Part shown: piece by piece, positions 35,369-45,067 of the stretch
Numbering within the stretch: position 1 is the stretch's first letter
How the letters are laid out: each line of letters opens with the position of its first letter
Assembly: GCA_003994795.1 (NCBI GenBank)
Contig: AP018269.1
Coordinates: forward strand, 4,551,677-4,615,676
Direction of reading: 5' to 3'
DNA from: Cylindrospermum sp. NIES-4074
GTDB taxonomy: Bacteria; Cyanobacteriota; Cyanobacteriia; Cyanobacteriales; Nostocaceae
DNA length: 64,000 bases
Notes under the pieces: generated by a model
What the model was told of the DNA's origin: nothing
What the model saw: the letters and a program-made list of their open reading frames with translations, nothing else
Database searches by the model: none
Program-made: the position numbers and the translations under genes

Positions 35369-37153
35369 TTACCGAATGCTTGTTAAGGGTACACCCAGCC
35401 AGCCAGTAAAATTCTCGATCTGTGCAGACGAAGGATGCTCAACAGGTTTTAGCTGATACTTGGTAGGAGTTGGTGCAGCTAGGGTGATGGTGTAAGTACG
35501 CAGTTCATCTTGGTGAAAAACTGTAACTTGAATAATGTCGTTTGGTTGATAATCCTTAAGGCGATCGCTTAACTGACTCGCTCCGATCTTAATCCCATCA
35601 ATTGCTAGCAACTCATCCCCAGGATCAATTCCTGCCATTTGTGCAGGTGAATTAGTTTCGACAAACTTAATTATCTCTCGCCCATTTTCTGTATTTACTC
35701 TCGCACCCAAGTAAGGTTCTTCGTCCTGTTCCCCTACCAACTGCAAACCAAAAGGTTTTAGGTAGTCATTAAAGGGCAAATCCTCGGTACTATCCAGGTA
35801 GCGTTTAAAGAAGTTGGATAAATCCATTTCGGCTACAGATTCAATTACTGCCTGTAACTGTTCTGGAGTATAACCAATTTCTGCTTGCCCAAATTGTTGC
35901 CACATTCTCACCATCACCTGATCAAGCGATCGCTGATTACCATGATGAGCGCGAATCAACAAATCTAGCAGCAGCGACACCATTTCCCCCTTTAGATAGT
36001 AGGAAATTTGCGAATTACCACTATTGGCATCCGGGCGGTAAAGTTTAATCCAAGCGTCAAAACTCGACTCGGAAAGGGGTTGTACCTTGCGCCCTGGTGT
36101 CATCTCATACCGAGTAATTTCTTTGGACAAATGATGTAAATATGACTTAACATCATAAATTCCCGCCCGCAAAGGAATTAGCAAGTCATAGTAACTTGTG
36201 GTTCCCTCACAAAACCATAGGGACGGTGTATAGTTTTCTTGGTCATAATCAAAAACTTCCAGTCCTTTGGGGCGGAGTCGCTTCACATTCCACAGGTGAA
36301 AGAACTCATGGGCAACTAATTGTAGAAAGCGATCGTACTTATCGGTCGCACGAAACCCAAACCTTTGGTAAATTAACGAGCAGGAGTTTTTATGCTCCAA
36401 ACCGCCATAAGCTTGGCTAAATAAATGTAGCAAAAACAGATATCGTTGATATGGCAAACCGCCAAACATCTGCGCTTCCACCTGGATAATTTTCTGGAAA
36501 TCAGCAATCATCCGCTGTGGCTGGAAGTTTCCCTCTCCCCAGATTGCCAATTCATGGGGTTTGCCCAATACCTCAAAGTGATACAACTGGTGGCAACCAA
36601 TCTCAAAGGGACTATCTACGAGGGTGTCAAAATCCGCAGCCAAGAAAGTATTGGCTTCTTGGGCAACTGGTGGTAAAGCAGTAGTTACCTGCCATTCTGG
36701 ATGTGGTGGCACGATAGTAACGCGAATTGGTAGCTCCTCCCAACCTGGGATTCTCAAAAATAGCGCTGCACCATTAAAATAACCGTGAGTACCATCTAAG
36801 TGATTTGTTCGTACCGATAGCTCATTGGCAAAAATCCGGTAATGCACAGTTAATTCTGAAACACCGCTTTTCTCTATTTGCCAGTGATTTTTACTGATTT
36901 TCTGCCAAGGCAAACACCCATCCCCCGCAAAAGCCGCAAAATCTTGTAAATTCTTGGCGTATTCCCGTACCAAGTAGGAACCAGGTGTCCACACCGGCAT
37001 TTTCACATCGAGAATTGGCGATGGGTAGTTCACAAGGTGTAAAGTCACTTCAAACAGATGGGTTTCTGGTTGGGACATTGCCACCAAGTAATGAATTGTC
37101 GGCCGGGTTTCCTGAATTTGGGTGTTGGGACGAGGTGCTGTTGCTTCAGTCAT
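35369..37153 (-). CDS. M61 family metallopeptidase with PDZ domain
   Basis: 594 residues, normal for the glycyl-aminopeptidase-like M61 family. Order: N-terminal beta domain (1-190), catalytic domain with HEFFH at 282-286 and the third zinc ligand Glu316 in FCEGTTSYYDLL, the family motif GLEHKNS near 251, and a PDZ domain at about 485-560 (VETNSPAQMAGIDPGDELLA). No signal peptide, so the cytoplasm is likely. Enzymes of this family remove N-terminal small residues or cut peptides; the physiological substrate in cyanobacteria is unknown. Confidence 0.93.
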   Translation of the reverse strand: MTEATAPRPNTQIQETRPTIHYLVAMSQPETHLFEVTLHLVNYPSPILDVKMPVWTPGSYLVREYAKNLQDFAAFAGDGCLPWQKISKNHWQIEKSGVSELTVHYRIFANELSVRTNHLDGTHGYFNGAALFLRIPGWEELPIRVTIVPPHPEWQVTTALPPVAQEANTFLAADFDTLVDSPFEIGCHQLYHFEVLGKPHELAIWGEGNFQPQRMIADFQKIIQVEAQMFGGLPYQRYLFLLHLFSQAYGGLEHKNSCSLIYQRFGFRATDKYDRFLQLVAHEFFHLWNVKRLRPKGLEVFDYDQENYTPSLWFCEGTTSYYDLLIPLRAGIYDVKSYLHHLSKEITRYEMTPGRKVQPLSESSFDAWIKLYRPDANSGNSQISYYLKGEMVSLLLDLLIRAHHGNQRSLDQVMVRMWQQFGQAEIGYTPEQLQAVIESVAEMDLSNFFKRYLDSTEDLPFNDYLKPFGLQLVGEQDEEPYLGARVNTENGREIIKFVETNSPAQMAGIDPGDELLAIDGIKIGASQLSDRLKDYQPNDIIQVTVFHQDELRTYTITLAAPTPTKYQLKPVEHPSSAQIENFTGWLGVPLTSIR

Positions 37154-37173
37154 TTTTAGTGCTGAGTCCTGAG

Positions 37174-37250
37174 TTATTAGTCAATAGTTAATAGTTATTA
37201 GTCAATAGTCAATAGTTACTAGTCAATAGTTCAAAATTGTGGACTATTGA
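37174..37250. repeat. Short tandem repeat TAGTCAATAGT
   Basis: TTAGTCAATAGT-type units repeat about five times, ending with the inverted ACTATTGACT. It lies in the 131-base gap between the Crp-like gene and the peptidase gene, both minus strand. Confidence 0.85.
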
Positions 37251-37284
37251 CTTAATATACTCAATACTCAATACTCAGTACTGA

Positions 37285-37968
37285 TTAGACTTTGCCAGCT
37301 AAATGCATCAACTGTCTGGAGTTGACAAGATAAATGATGTTGTTAGCACTGTCGATTTTTATCCATCCCTTTTCATGAAGCTTTTCCATAATTTTGGTGG
37401 TTTCATCAATGCTGATTTCAGTCACCTCAGCTAAATCTTTGAAAGGAATGTTAAAAATTTCCTTTCCTTGGGCTGATGCGTGACCATAAGTGTCGCTCAA
37501 ACTAACTAGAGTATGGGCGAGTTTGACTGCGGGTGGTGAAGACCGCATTTGCAAGCGGAGGTTAATTTGCCGCAATCGTCTGACCATCAGTTGCAGCATC
37601 CGGTGATGTAACTGCGGGTCTTTAAACAAGATTTGGATAAAACGCTCTCTAGAGACGCTCAACAATTTCACTGGTGAAAGAGCAATCACATCAGTTGAGC
37701 GGGGAGATTCATCCAAAACCGCCATTTCTCCAAAAAAATCGCCCTGACCTAAAATAGCCAGTGCTACAGAATCATCCCCATTGGTACGCCGGACTTTGAC
37801 CCAACCAGACACCAAGAAGTAAACTGCATTACCCCAAGCATCTTCCATCACGACAGCGCGTCCAGAGGGGTATTCGTGTTCAATTGCCACGTTGAGGAGC
37901 CATTCCAAAGTTTGTGGATTGGCTGTACTCATCAAGGGGAAAATATCACTAAAAACCTCAGTCTGCAT
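37285..37968 (-). CDS. Crp/Fnr family transcriptional regulator
   Basis: 227 residues: cyclic-nucleotide-binding fold (about 10-125) with GQGDFFGEMAVLDESPRSTDV, which keeps the Glu and Arg that hold the cAMP ring phosphate, a dimer helix (HHRMLQLMVRRLRQINLRL), and a winged helix with FKDLAEVTEISIDETTKIMEKL as recognition unit. It is not NtcA by sequence. cAMP binding is plausible. It is the gene before the M61 peptidase on the same strand. Confidence 0.92.
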   Translation of the reverse strand: MQTEVFSDIFPLMSTANPQTLEWLLNVAIEHEYPSGRAVVMEDAWGNAVYFLVSGWVKVRRTNGDDSVALAILGQGDFFGEMAVLDESPRSTDVIALSPVKLLSVSRERFIQILFKDPQLHHRMLQLMVRRLRQINLRLQMRSSPPAVKLAHTLVSLSDTYGHASAQGKEIFNIPFKDLAEVTEISIDETTKIMEKLHEKGWIKIDSANNIIYLVNSRQLMHLAGKV

Positions 37969-38171
37969 GAAATATTTGCAACAGATGAATTCAAGAGCGG
38001 AAAACTAAGTTTGCTGTTTATAAGTTTATTTAATCTGTGAGATGATAAATCTCCTGTAGCAATGCATACTCATATTCTACTAAAATTTTTAAGTTTTATC
38101 GGTCTATGGTTCAATTACAACATAACAATTGTGTAATTTGATCGAAATCAGCGGTTTTACTGACAGATTGC

Positions 38172-39419
38172 TCACTTGCTGTTTTCTGTTTGATGACTAT
38201 GGGCTGTGAGTATTTTAATCTGTTGGTCTAAATTTTCCACTAGTCGATTTAGGGTAGCTAAAGCTTCTAGTTGCTGAGAGTTAGGCTGGGAATGAAGGAC
38301 AAGCCTTTCTTGCAGCTCATGCAACATAAAACTTAGTTGCTTCGTGATTCCTAAAGTATCACGACTCAGATGGGTTAACTGTTGTTGTTGATAGAACTTT
38401 AATGCTGCTCCTCGTAAAACCTGTAGTGTAGCCTCTTCACCGTGGATTCCTGGCATCACTCGCAAGCGTAATAACAAACGGGTTTGTTGATATACGCACT
38501 CTTTCTCTACCTGTTTTGGTTCTGAAACTGTGGCGAGAGGTAGGGCAGTCAACCGCTTTAATTCATTAAGTACCCCTTGGAAAACAAAGAGAGGTAGTTT
38601 GTCTAATACAGACTGCAAAACTCCATTGTCACTCCAGAGTATCCTACCTTCGTGAGGTTGTCTTTCCAAATACAGCCGGCCAATTCCCCCGGCCAGAACT
38701 CGCCCTAATAATTCTTCTAGTAATTTTTTGGGTGGTAATGTTGCTAGTTCCTCAGTGGGACTGAATAGTTCAGGAACTTGCACTGGCAAAATAGATAAAT
38801 TTTGTTGCAATCCTTCTGGGGAAGTATTGTCTTCTTGAACCAAGTTGAAGGGGGTTAAGAGGTTGTTAGTTTGAGACAAGCTATCTAAATCTGGGATCGG
38901 GGGCAAATCTACCCGCTGCCAAAAATTTGGAGTGTTGTCTGTCTCTAGCTGTATTGGTTGATAATTGGGTTCAGAGTAGTCATTTGTCGGGGCAATAGAG
39001 GTGTCAGCAATGATGGCTGCGCTTTTTTGTGAGAGAAACTCCCCAATTGGCTGATGCTCTTGTTTGACTCCTGGGGGAAATGTATTTTTGTAATTGAGAT
39101 AGGCCGAGAGTATGGTACGGTGAGTTTCGGCTGTGATTAGTTCTGTCACCATTGTGAAATTGATGTAAGACAAAATGCGTCCTACGTAATCTAGGGCAGC
39201 AGTGTCTTCTGGATAAACCATGCCTAGCAATAGATTGTTGTCTTCTAATCTAAAGGGCAAAATTTGGTGGTACAGACAAGCTTCAAATGACAAGAGACTA
39301 TCAATTAACTGGTATATTTGCTCGTGTTCGCCTCCTTGCTGCCACTTAGTTTGATCGTTGGTCTGCACTTGCTGCCAAGTTGCTGTGGTATCAGTTTGTT
39401 TGCCCTCTGAAGACAACAT
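38172..39419 (-). CDS. GspE/PilB N-terminal-domain protein lacking the ATPase
   Basis: 415 residues. Residues about 35-115 (LPFRLEDNNLLLGMVYPEDT, TMVTELITAETHRTILSAYL) match the N-terminal GspE/MshE domain that in other proteins docks to ATPases or binds c-di-GMP. Residues about 225-370 (GRLYLERQPHEGRILWSDNGV, RLRVMPGIHGEEATLQVLRG) resemble the N2 domain of PilB/GspE. The Walker A ATPase domain is missing and the protein ends in a short coiled coil. It lies 279 bases downstream of the HetZ-like gene; the hetZ-patU neighbourhood of heterocystous species has this layout, so it may correspond to PatU, which I cannot verify. Confidence 0.65.
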   Translation of the reverse strand: MLSSEGKQTDTTATWQQVQTNDQTKWQQGGEHEQIYQLIDSLLSFEACLYHQILPFRLEDNNLLLGMVYPEDTAALDYVGRILSYINFTMVTELITAETHRTILSAYLNYKNTFPPGVKQEHQPIGEFLSQKSAAIIADTSIAPTNDYSEPNYQPIQLETDNTPNFWQRVDLPPIPDLDSLSQTNNLLTPFNLVQEDNTSPEGLQQNLSILPVQVPELFSPTEELATLPPKKLLEELLGRVLAGGIGRLYLERQPHEGRILWSDNGVLQSVLDKLPLFVFQGVLNELKRLTALPLATVSEPKQVEKECVYQQTRLLLRLRVMPGIHGEEATLQVLRGAALKFYQQQQLTHLSRDTLGITKQLSFMLHELQERLVLHSQPNSQQLEALATLNRLVENLDQQIKILTAHSHQTENSK

Positions 39420-39697
39420 AGGTTTGATTTCTTAGTGTTTCTCTCTGTAACTATTTTGCCTCGAAGTTAGCAGAGAGCAAGTAAATCTACTTCGCTATAT
39501 TAATAAAAGTTAAACTATCTACAATAAATATAATAATCTGTGATTGTGGATTGGGGAGCAATCCCGAATCCAAAATCTAAAATTAACTGTGGTTAATTTA
39601 ACGATGACTTCCCACAGCTGCTTCAGTTTATCACCAAGAGGGGCTTGAATGCTTCCTACTGCTACGTTGGGGTATTGACTAGGCTGATTGCATCTAG

Positions 39698-40891
39698 TCA
39701 ATCTTGAGTTCTTAAAGCTTGAGCTGCCAGATAAACTTTAGTCCATTCACCGATCGCCTGGTGGGTTTTGAGTTTTAACTCTTGAGCTGTTGCTTCTATT
39801 GAGTTACCTGCTCTCCGCAGCTGTAATATCTGCCGCCCAAGAGGGGTTAATTGTTGTTCTAGTTGCTGCCATTGGTTTTGTGTTAGCCCTAAGTTGTGTT
39901 CTTGCAACGAAATTGAGAGCCAGTTATCCACAAGTTCGGGTTGACCTTTGAGGGCAAAGACGCGCACGGCATGGTAACTAATTTTTTCCCGCAGTCGGTA
40001 TACTTCCTTGATCTGCTTATTCAGCTTTTTGGCGATCTCTTCTTGGGACTTCCCTTGCAGATACAGTTGCAGCCATTCCACTGCTTCTGTCCCCAACGTT
40101 TCGAGTAAGTATGTTTCTAATTGCTGATGTACTGCTTGACGCAGTGTTTGTTGCTCCTCTAGTTGTTGTGCTTGTTGATATTCTGCGATCGCCTGATTGT
40201 CTACTAAGTTAATTCGGTTGTCACTATCATCTGTGAGCACTTCTTCCGAAACTAGCCTAATCAAGTCACTAGCAGGTACTTGAGTTAAGCCACCACGTTG
40301 AGTACGTCGCAGATAGTTGACAAAGCGATAAACCAGTAGGGGTTGATTACGTACTGGTCGCAGACAATACTCTTCTATGCTGGCAAACAACAAAGTATCT
40401 TGCAATCGTCTATCAGTTGTAAATTTAGCAATGCCAGCCATTTGCTGTTGCATATAGCTATCGTTTTGTAGCAATTCTTGCAGTACTTCTTGCAACACAT
40501 CCATTACACTGCGCTGGCGATCGCGGCTGAGGGCAACCCAAGTCTGAATTTTATTTCTTAATGTTACTAAGCTCCCCAGTCGATTTATCAGGTTACGATA
40601 AGCTCGTTCTCTTCCCATCCCCAAGTAGCGCTGGTGTAAAATTCGCCAGCGATATTCCATAGCTTGTTTGGCAATCTCTAGTTCCTTGGGGTTGAGTAAA
40701 TCAAACCGCTTTAAATCTACTCCCAAAAGCCAGAGAATAATACTTTCCCTGGCAGCCTCACTTTGTTCTGGACATTCCCCAGCCAGCCGAAGCCGCCAAA
40801 ATTGCGCTAGGTTTGCTTCATCCTTTGCCATAGCGAGATTGCGCTCCTCGAAACTCTGTTTTAAAGTTTGCATCACAACCTGCCTTCCCAT
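39698..40891 (-). CDS. HetZ-like cell-differentiation regulator
   Basis: 397 helical residues. The centre carries LFASIEEYCLRPVRNQPLLV and YRFVNYLRRTQRGGLTQVPA, which I associate with HetZ and HetZ-related proteins of filamentous cyanobacteria. Two sigma-region-4-like helix-turn-helix segments follow: LQGKSQEEIAKKLNKQIKEV and LRRAGNSIEATAQELKLKTH. HetZ acts early in heterocyst development together with HetR. Which member of the HetZ group this is remains uncertain. The next gene on the strand is the PilB-N-domain protein. A TTG/ATG choice near 40873 would shorten it by six residues. Confidence 0.6.
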   Translation of the reverse strand: MGRQVVMQTLKQSFEERNLAMAKDEANLAQFWRLRLAGECPEQSEAARESIILWLLGVDLKRFDLLNPKELEIAKQAMEYRWRILHQRYLGMGRERAYRNLINRLGSLVTLRNKIQTWVALSRDRQRSVMDVLQEVLQELLQNDSYMQQQMAGIAKFTTDRRLQDTLLFASIEEYCLRPVRNQPLLVYRFVNYLRRTQRGGLTQVPASDLIRLVSEEVLTDDSDNRINLVDNQAIAEYQQAQQLEEQQTLRQAVHQQLETYLLETLGTEAVEWLQLYLQGKSQEEIAKKLNKQIKEVYRLREKISYHAVRVFALKGQPELVDNWLSISLQEHNLGLTQNQWQQLEQQLTPLGRQILQLRRAGNSIEATAQELKLKTHQAIGEWTKVYLAAQALRTQD

Positions 40892-41462
40892 ACGACGTAC
40901 CTTGTTAACTGGTAGTTGCCCCTGATTTCACAGTCTGCATCAAGACATTTCTGAGTTTCTTACTTTTATTACGTCTTTATTCACTAAACTTATGCATAAA
41001 TTTTAGCTTGGGTATTTTTACTTCAATCTCCAAGATACTGGAAATCAAGCTCTATCAGGCATTTTCCTCAATTTTGATAAATTTGAACTTTTATGAAGTT
41101 AAATTTGGGAAAGGGAGAAAAGTAATTTAGCAATTTTCGCTCAAGATACACCCCTAAGAGATAGGTGGTTTATTAACCTTCACATCTGACGCCTCAAATT
41201 TTGGCGTTGTAATGTAATTTATCCTAATTTAAACACTATTTTCCTTGTATAAGTTTCTACTTTCTGATGTCTCCGTTAGACCTCAACAAATACGGTCAGT
41301 TTTAATACTTCTAAGTGAAACCTCACATACCTGTGTATTTCTTGGGGATTATAGCAATTGGTAATTGGTAATTGGTAATTGGGAAAAAGGAAAACAGTAA
41401 TTACCAACAAAACCAAACTTATTACAAGTAATTAACCGGGCTTGATATTGGATGTAGAAAAT
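40892..41462. other. Long upstream region of the HetZ-like gene
   Basis: 570 bases without a gene, AT-rich, with a TAATTGGTAATTGGTAATTGG short tandem repeat at 41356-41382. No HetR-type inverted repeat or canonical GTA-N8-TAC NtcA site was found by eye. Confidence 0.5.
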
Positions 41463-41621
41463 ATGAAAATTCCTTTGGCAAGAATTGAATCACATCCTCA
41501 CGAACTAAAACGAATAATTGGCATTAATTATGAGCAGTTTTTAGCATTGGTAGCCTTGGCAGAGCAAAGGCATATAGAGAAACAGGCAGAACTTGAAAAA
41601 AATAAAATATCGCCAAGTTGA
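41463..41621 (+). pseudogene. Transposase N-terminal fragment
   Basis: 52 codons from ATG 41463 to TGA 41619. The product MKIPLARIESHPHELKRIIG then INYEQFLALVALAEQRHIEK and QAELEKNKI matches the N-terminal helix-turn-helix of IS5-type transposases common in Nostoc. It stops exactly where the conserved catalytic part should begin, so this is a truncated remnant. Confidence 0.7.
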
Positions 41622-41765
41622 ACCAATAACTAAGCGCCATGTCGCTGCCATCATTGAATAGAAGTCAAGTCGCTTCTCTACGAGACGCTGCTCGCGAACG
41701 CTCCAATTAAAAATTAAAAATTAAAGACAATTAGTGGTAGCTCTGATCCCACTACTAATTGAAGA

Positions 41766-41788
41766 CCACTGATTCTAAGAATCAGTGG
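41766..41788. other. Palindrome downstream of ccmK4
   Basis: CCACTGATTCT, one base, AGAATCAGTGG: 11-base perfect arms, 138 bases after the ccmK4 stop codon. No T-run follows on the minus strand, so it is a weak terminator candidate or an operator-like palindrome. Confidence 0.6.
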
Positions 41789-41925
41789 GAGCCTGTACTC
41801 AGAATTATTTAATTCCAAATTAATTTTTTTCTTCTAACAGAATTTTGAATTTTGAATTCAAGAAAGGTCAACAGCGGAGTCGAAGATTCTCCGCCTAATT
41901 TTAATAGTCAGTATTGACTTCTAAC

Positions 41926-42276
41926 CTATCGCCCGTTTGATGACCTGACGATGGGGTTTTCTACGGATTCTCGATATTGTTGGACTTGTTCTGTGTAGGC
42001 AATTGGCAAGACTGCTTCAACGTTTTCATGGGGACGAGGAATAATCACCCATGATTCTAAAGTGCCACCATAAACATTTTCTACGGCGTCAACACCAGCA
42101 GCCATAGCAGCTTTGACTTCAGACACATCCCCACGGATATTGACTGTAAAACGGGCGCTACCTACTCTGATATAACCAACTAAGGTAACTCGACCGGCTT
42201 TGACCATAGCATCTGCTGCGGCTAGCACAGCAGGAAAACCCTTAGTTTCTAATGAGCCAACTGCCTGTAGTGACAT
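41926..42276 (-). CDS. ccmK4: Carboxysome shell protein CcmK4
   Basis: 116 residues from ATG 42276, seven bases after an AGGAGA ribosome site (a TTG at 42282 is less likely). A single BMC domain: [40 protein letters not shown] and the pore-facing loop [12 protein letters not shown], ending with the CcmK4-type [17 protein letters not shown]. CcmK4 forms minor hexamers or mixed CcmK3/K4 hexamers in the beta-carboxysome facet. It is co-directional with ccmK3 (88-base gap), the usual satellite pair apart from the main ccm operon. Confidence 0.95.
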   Translation of the reverse strand: MSLQAVGSLETKGFPAVLAAADAMVKAGRVTLVGYIRVGSARFTVNIRGDVSEVKAAMAAGVDAVENVYGGTLESWVIIPRPHENVEAVLPIAYTEQVQQYRESVENPIVRSSNGR

Positions 42277-42364
42277 TAACAATCTCCTGTATGAATAAAC
42301 CCAAGTGGTAGGCTACAAGTTAATTTTATGAAGCTTCGCTACAAATTTTAATGACGAAATTTGT

Positions 42365-42676
42365 TTAGAAGATGCGGAAAGGATCTGATATTGGGGTGAA
42401 GTGGATTGGTAGAATGGTTTCCACATTTTCCGGGGGATTGGGAATGATGTAATGGGTGATTACCTGACCACCATGAACTTCCTCTCCGGCTGCAATTCCT
42501 GCTTCAACTGCTGTTTTAACTTCTGCAACATGTCCTCTAACTGCGACTAATAGGCGAGCGCTTTCGGCTAGACCATAGTACACGATTGTGACACCGGCAG
42601 CTTTAACCATTGCATCTGCTGCTGCTAACACACTAGGAAAACCTAAAGTTTCAATTACGCCAACCGCCATTGGCAT
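42365..42676 (-). CDS. ccmK3: Carboxysome shell protein CcmK3
   Basis: 103 residues, the family length. BMC domain with [20 protein letters not shown] and VTIVYYGLAESARLLVAV; the altered pore and edge residues and the tail YIIPNPPENVETILPI are typical of CcmK3. A CGGGAGA ribosome site precedes the ATG. CcmK3 does not form stable homohexamers and is thought to assemble with CcmK4, so tight co-expression of the two genes is expected and fits the arrangement. Confidence 0.95.
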   Translation of the reverse strand: MPMAVGVIETLGFPSVLAAADAMVKAAGVTIVYYGLAESARLLVAVRGHVAEVKTAVEAGIAAGEEVHGGQVITHYIIPNPPENVETILPIHFTPISDPFRIF

Positions 42677-42785
42677 GGCTTTTTTCTCCCGACACAGAGA
42701 TAAGTGATATTAATTGTACGAGGCTTTGGTGCTAATTTTTGAGGGTGGGGAGATTTTTCTTTGGGGCAGGAGGGCAATAATTTAT

Positions 42786-43262
42786 CTAATTGCTTATCTG
42801 ATCGCACAAGAGACGATCGCCATCTTCTACCGACCTATTGGTTTGCAGGTAACTCCGCACGCGATCGCACCCATAAGTCAGTAAATCCAGATTCAGTATT
42901 CGCTGCACATTCCACATCATCAGTGTGTTATCCTCACTGACGGTGGCCGCAAACGTGCCGTCGTGGCTATAAGCTACTCCCCTAATCGTCGCCCTGTGTC
43001 CTCTCAGAGTCGTTAATTCTGTGTCATCTAGCTTCCACAGCTTTACCGTATTGTCCCCACTACCAGAAGCAATAATTTGACCGTCAGGACTGAAAGCTAT
43101 TGCAAAAACCGTAGCGCTATGACCTGCCAAAGTGGCGATCGCTGCACCGTTCCGATTCCAGACATTCACCACACCATCATTTTTGCTAACAGTAATTAAG
43201 TTACCATAGGCTTTGCCAAGCAGGACACCCTCAAACAGCTTCTCAATAATGGCCGCAATCAT
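42786..43262 (-). pseudogene. 5'-truncated WD40-repeat gene remnant
   Basis: 158 codons encode only the last two to three WD40 blades (LAGHSATVFAIAFSPDGQII, SGSGDNTVKLWKL, VSEDNTLMMWNV) and the tail LDLLTYGCDRVRSYLQTNRS, which is the normal end of long cyanobacterial WD40 proteins of 1000 residues or more. The start is an ATG in non-family sequence. The gene is most likely a truncated relic, though expression of the short form cannot be excluded. Confidence 0.75.
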
Positions 43263-43362
43263 ATTGCGTGACCAACAAAATTCATCGCTTTTGAAAAAAT
43301 AAAACTACAGTGATTAATCGGAGAACAGTGTTTTTGCTTAAGTCCCATTTCAAGAACTAGTA

Positions 43363-44937
43363 TCAATTCTTGGAAAAACCGCAAATTTCAATTTCTTCCT
43401 GGCTAAAAGTTTCCATTAATCCCTTGCGGAGAACACGCTGAATATTAAGGTGTTTTCCAGGCTTGACTTTTGTCAGCGTCAGCAACAATAGGTTATCCTC
43501 ACCAAAATTTTCTAGTCCAGCTACTCGCGTGGGTTCTAGAACATCCTGTTCATCTGCCTTTAACTGCTGTCCTACCTTATCAACCACTCTATACACATGA
43601 TCTAAATTGGAGTCATAGGAAACGCTAACTTCCACTCTTGCATATATATACTGCTTGGAGTAATTGATAATTGATCCAATATCACCATTACGAATAATCT
43701 GCAATTGACCATCGGGATGCCGGACGTGAGTAGTTCGCAGTTCAATGGCCTCTACAAGCCCCTGAATATTTCTGTCTTCTACTTTCCCAACTTCAACATA
43801 ATCACCCACCAAGTAATAGTTTTCAAACAAAATCAAAAATCCACAAACGACATCATTAATCAGGTTTTGCGCCCCAAGACCAACTGCTATACCCACAATT
43901 CCTGCACCTGCTAAGATAGGCGCAGGATCAATGCCAATCAACTTGAGTATAGTAACTCCGGCAGTAAAGTAGATGAAATATTTGGCGAAACTCCGCATTA
44001 AGGGAATCAGCGTCAACCGTTTCTGTTGCTGTGAGTCATTTATATTTGCAGTTTTTAAGTAAAACTCATCAAGAATGAAGTAAGCAACTTCAATCAAAAC
44101 ATTGCTAATAAAATAAACCCCAATAATCTGCACAATTTTGGGGGTATAAGCACTTATCCAAGAAATAGGTTTTATTTCTGGAACAACAAGATTTACTATG
44201 CCAACATAGAGGACATATTCCAAACATTTTTTGAAGAGGGGAATTAAGTGGCGTAAACGCTCGTATAAACGCAGTAAATTGTTAGAACTGGAGTATTTAA
44301 GACTCAGCGCGTCGAGAGTGTCAACGATGGTAGCAACAGCTTTAACAATGAGTAAACCAACTGTGACAACAATGTATATTTTTAAGGCAATGTAAAGATA
44401 TTGGGTAACGACTTCTGGAAGGTAGATAAATTTAACACATAGGATAACAGAAGATATCCATATAGTATGAGTAGTAATTCTTTTTAATACCCTAAAGAAA
44501 GCCTCTACACTCTCATCATTAGCCTTGATTTGATCTACTTTCTTTGCATAATTGCAAACCCAATCTATACCCCGACATAAGGGCGGTACGCTAAATTTAA
44601 CTAGCATTAGCAAACTCACAGTTTTCAAGCTTGCGGTGAAGAGATTCATCCAAAATTGAGTAGGAACACTGCGAATAAGATTAAGTTGAAATTCCTGAAT
44701 GTTTCCACCTCTATAAATCACCATCCCATTCACACCAATCAGCACCAGACACATAATCACAGAAATTAAAATTAAAAGTCTGCTGATACTCCGGCGCAGG
44801 AAGGTGATATTTGCCGTTCTTGCTTGCAGCCAAGAAAGTTTAGCCACCTGCTTGAAGATGATGCCGATTAGCAAGTTAAACAGCGAGGAAATGACTATTA
44901 AAAATATGACTTCGCCCAGGATAATTAGTATATTCAT
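43363..44937 (-). CDS. MscS-family mechanosensitive ion channel
   Basis: 524 residues from ATG 44937; a TTG at 45027 would add 30. About eight to nine membrane segments, the last (ILAGAGIVGIAVGLGAQNLI) being the pore helix of MscS, followed by the beta domain GDYVEVGKVEDRNIQGLVEA and a C-terminal region with VEVSVSYDSNLDHVY. Such channels open on membrane tension and protect against osmotic downshift. It is followed by no clear partner; the TerB gene lies upstream on the same strand. Confidence 0.9.
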   Translation of the reverse strand: MNILIILGEVIFLIVISSLFNLLIGIIFKQVAKLSWLQARTANITFLRRSISRLLILISVIMCLVLIGVNGMVIYRGGNIQEFQLNLIRSVPTQFWMNLFTASLKTVSLLMLVKFSVPPLCRGIDWVCNYAKKVDQIKANDESVEAFFRVLKRITTHTIWISSVILCVKFIYLPEVVTQYLYIALKIYIVVTVGLLIVKAVATIVDTLDALSLKYSSSNNLLRLYERLRHLIPLFKKCLEYVLYVGIVNLVVPEIKPISWISAYTPKIVQIIGVYFISNVLIEVAYFILDEFYLKTANINDSQQQKRLTLIPLMRSFAKYFIYFTAGVTILKLIGIDPAPILAGAGIVGIAVGLGAQNLINDVVCGFLILFENYYLVGDYVEVGKVEDRNIQGLVEAIELRTTHVRHPDGQLQIIRNGDIGSIINYSKQYIYARVEVSVSYDSNLDHVYRVVDKVGQQLKADEQDVLEPTRVAGLENFGEDNLLLLTLTKVKPGKHLNIQRVLRKGLMETFSQEEIEICGFSKN

Positions 44938-45067
44938 CTTTTGTGTATAAATATCAGAAACAAAAGCGGTTATATCCTCGACTTCTTTAATAAATCGAGG
45001 AGATGTTAGCCCAGAAACTACAATCAACTTACTGGATTTTTATCTTGTAAGAGAAGGAAGTATTAAT

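Noticed and set aside
39519-39701. 60-codon minus frame after the HetZ-like gene
   Set aside because: No family features or ribosome site, and it overlaps the end of the larger gene by a few bases only.
40892-41462. HetR- or NtcA-binding site before the HetZ-like gene
   Set aside because: No GTA-N8-TAC and no GGGG-type inverted repeat of the HetR kind could be read.
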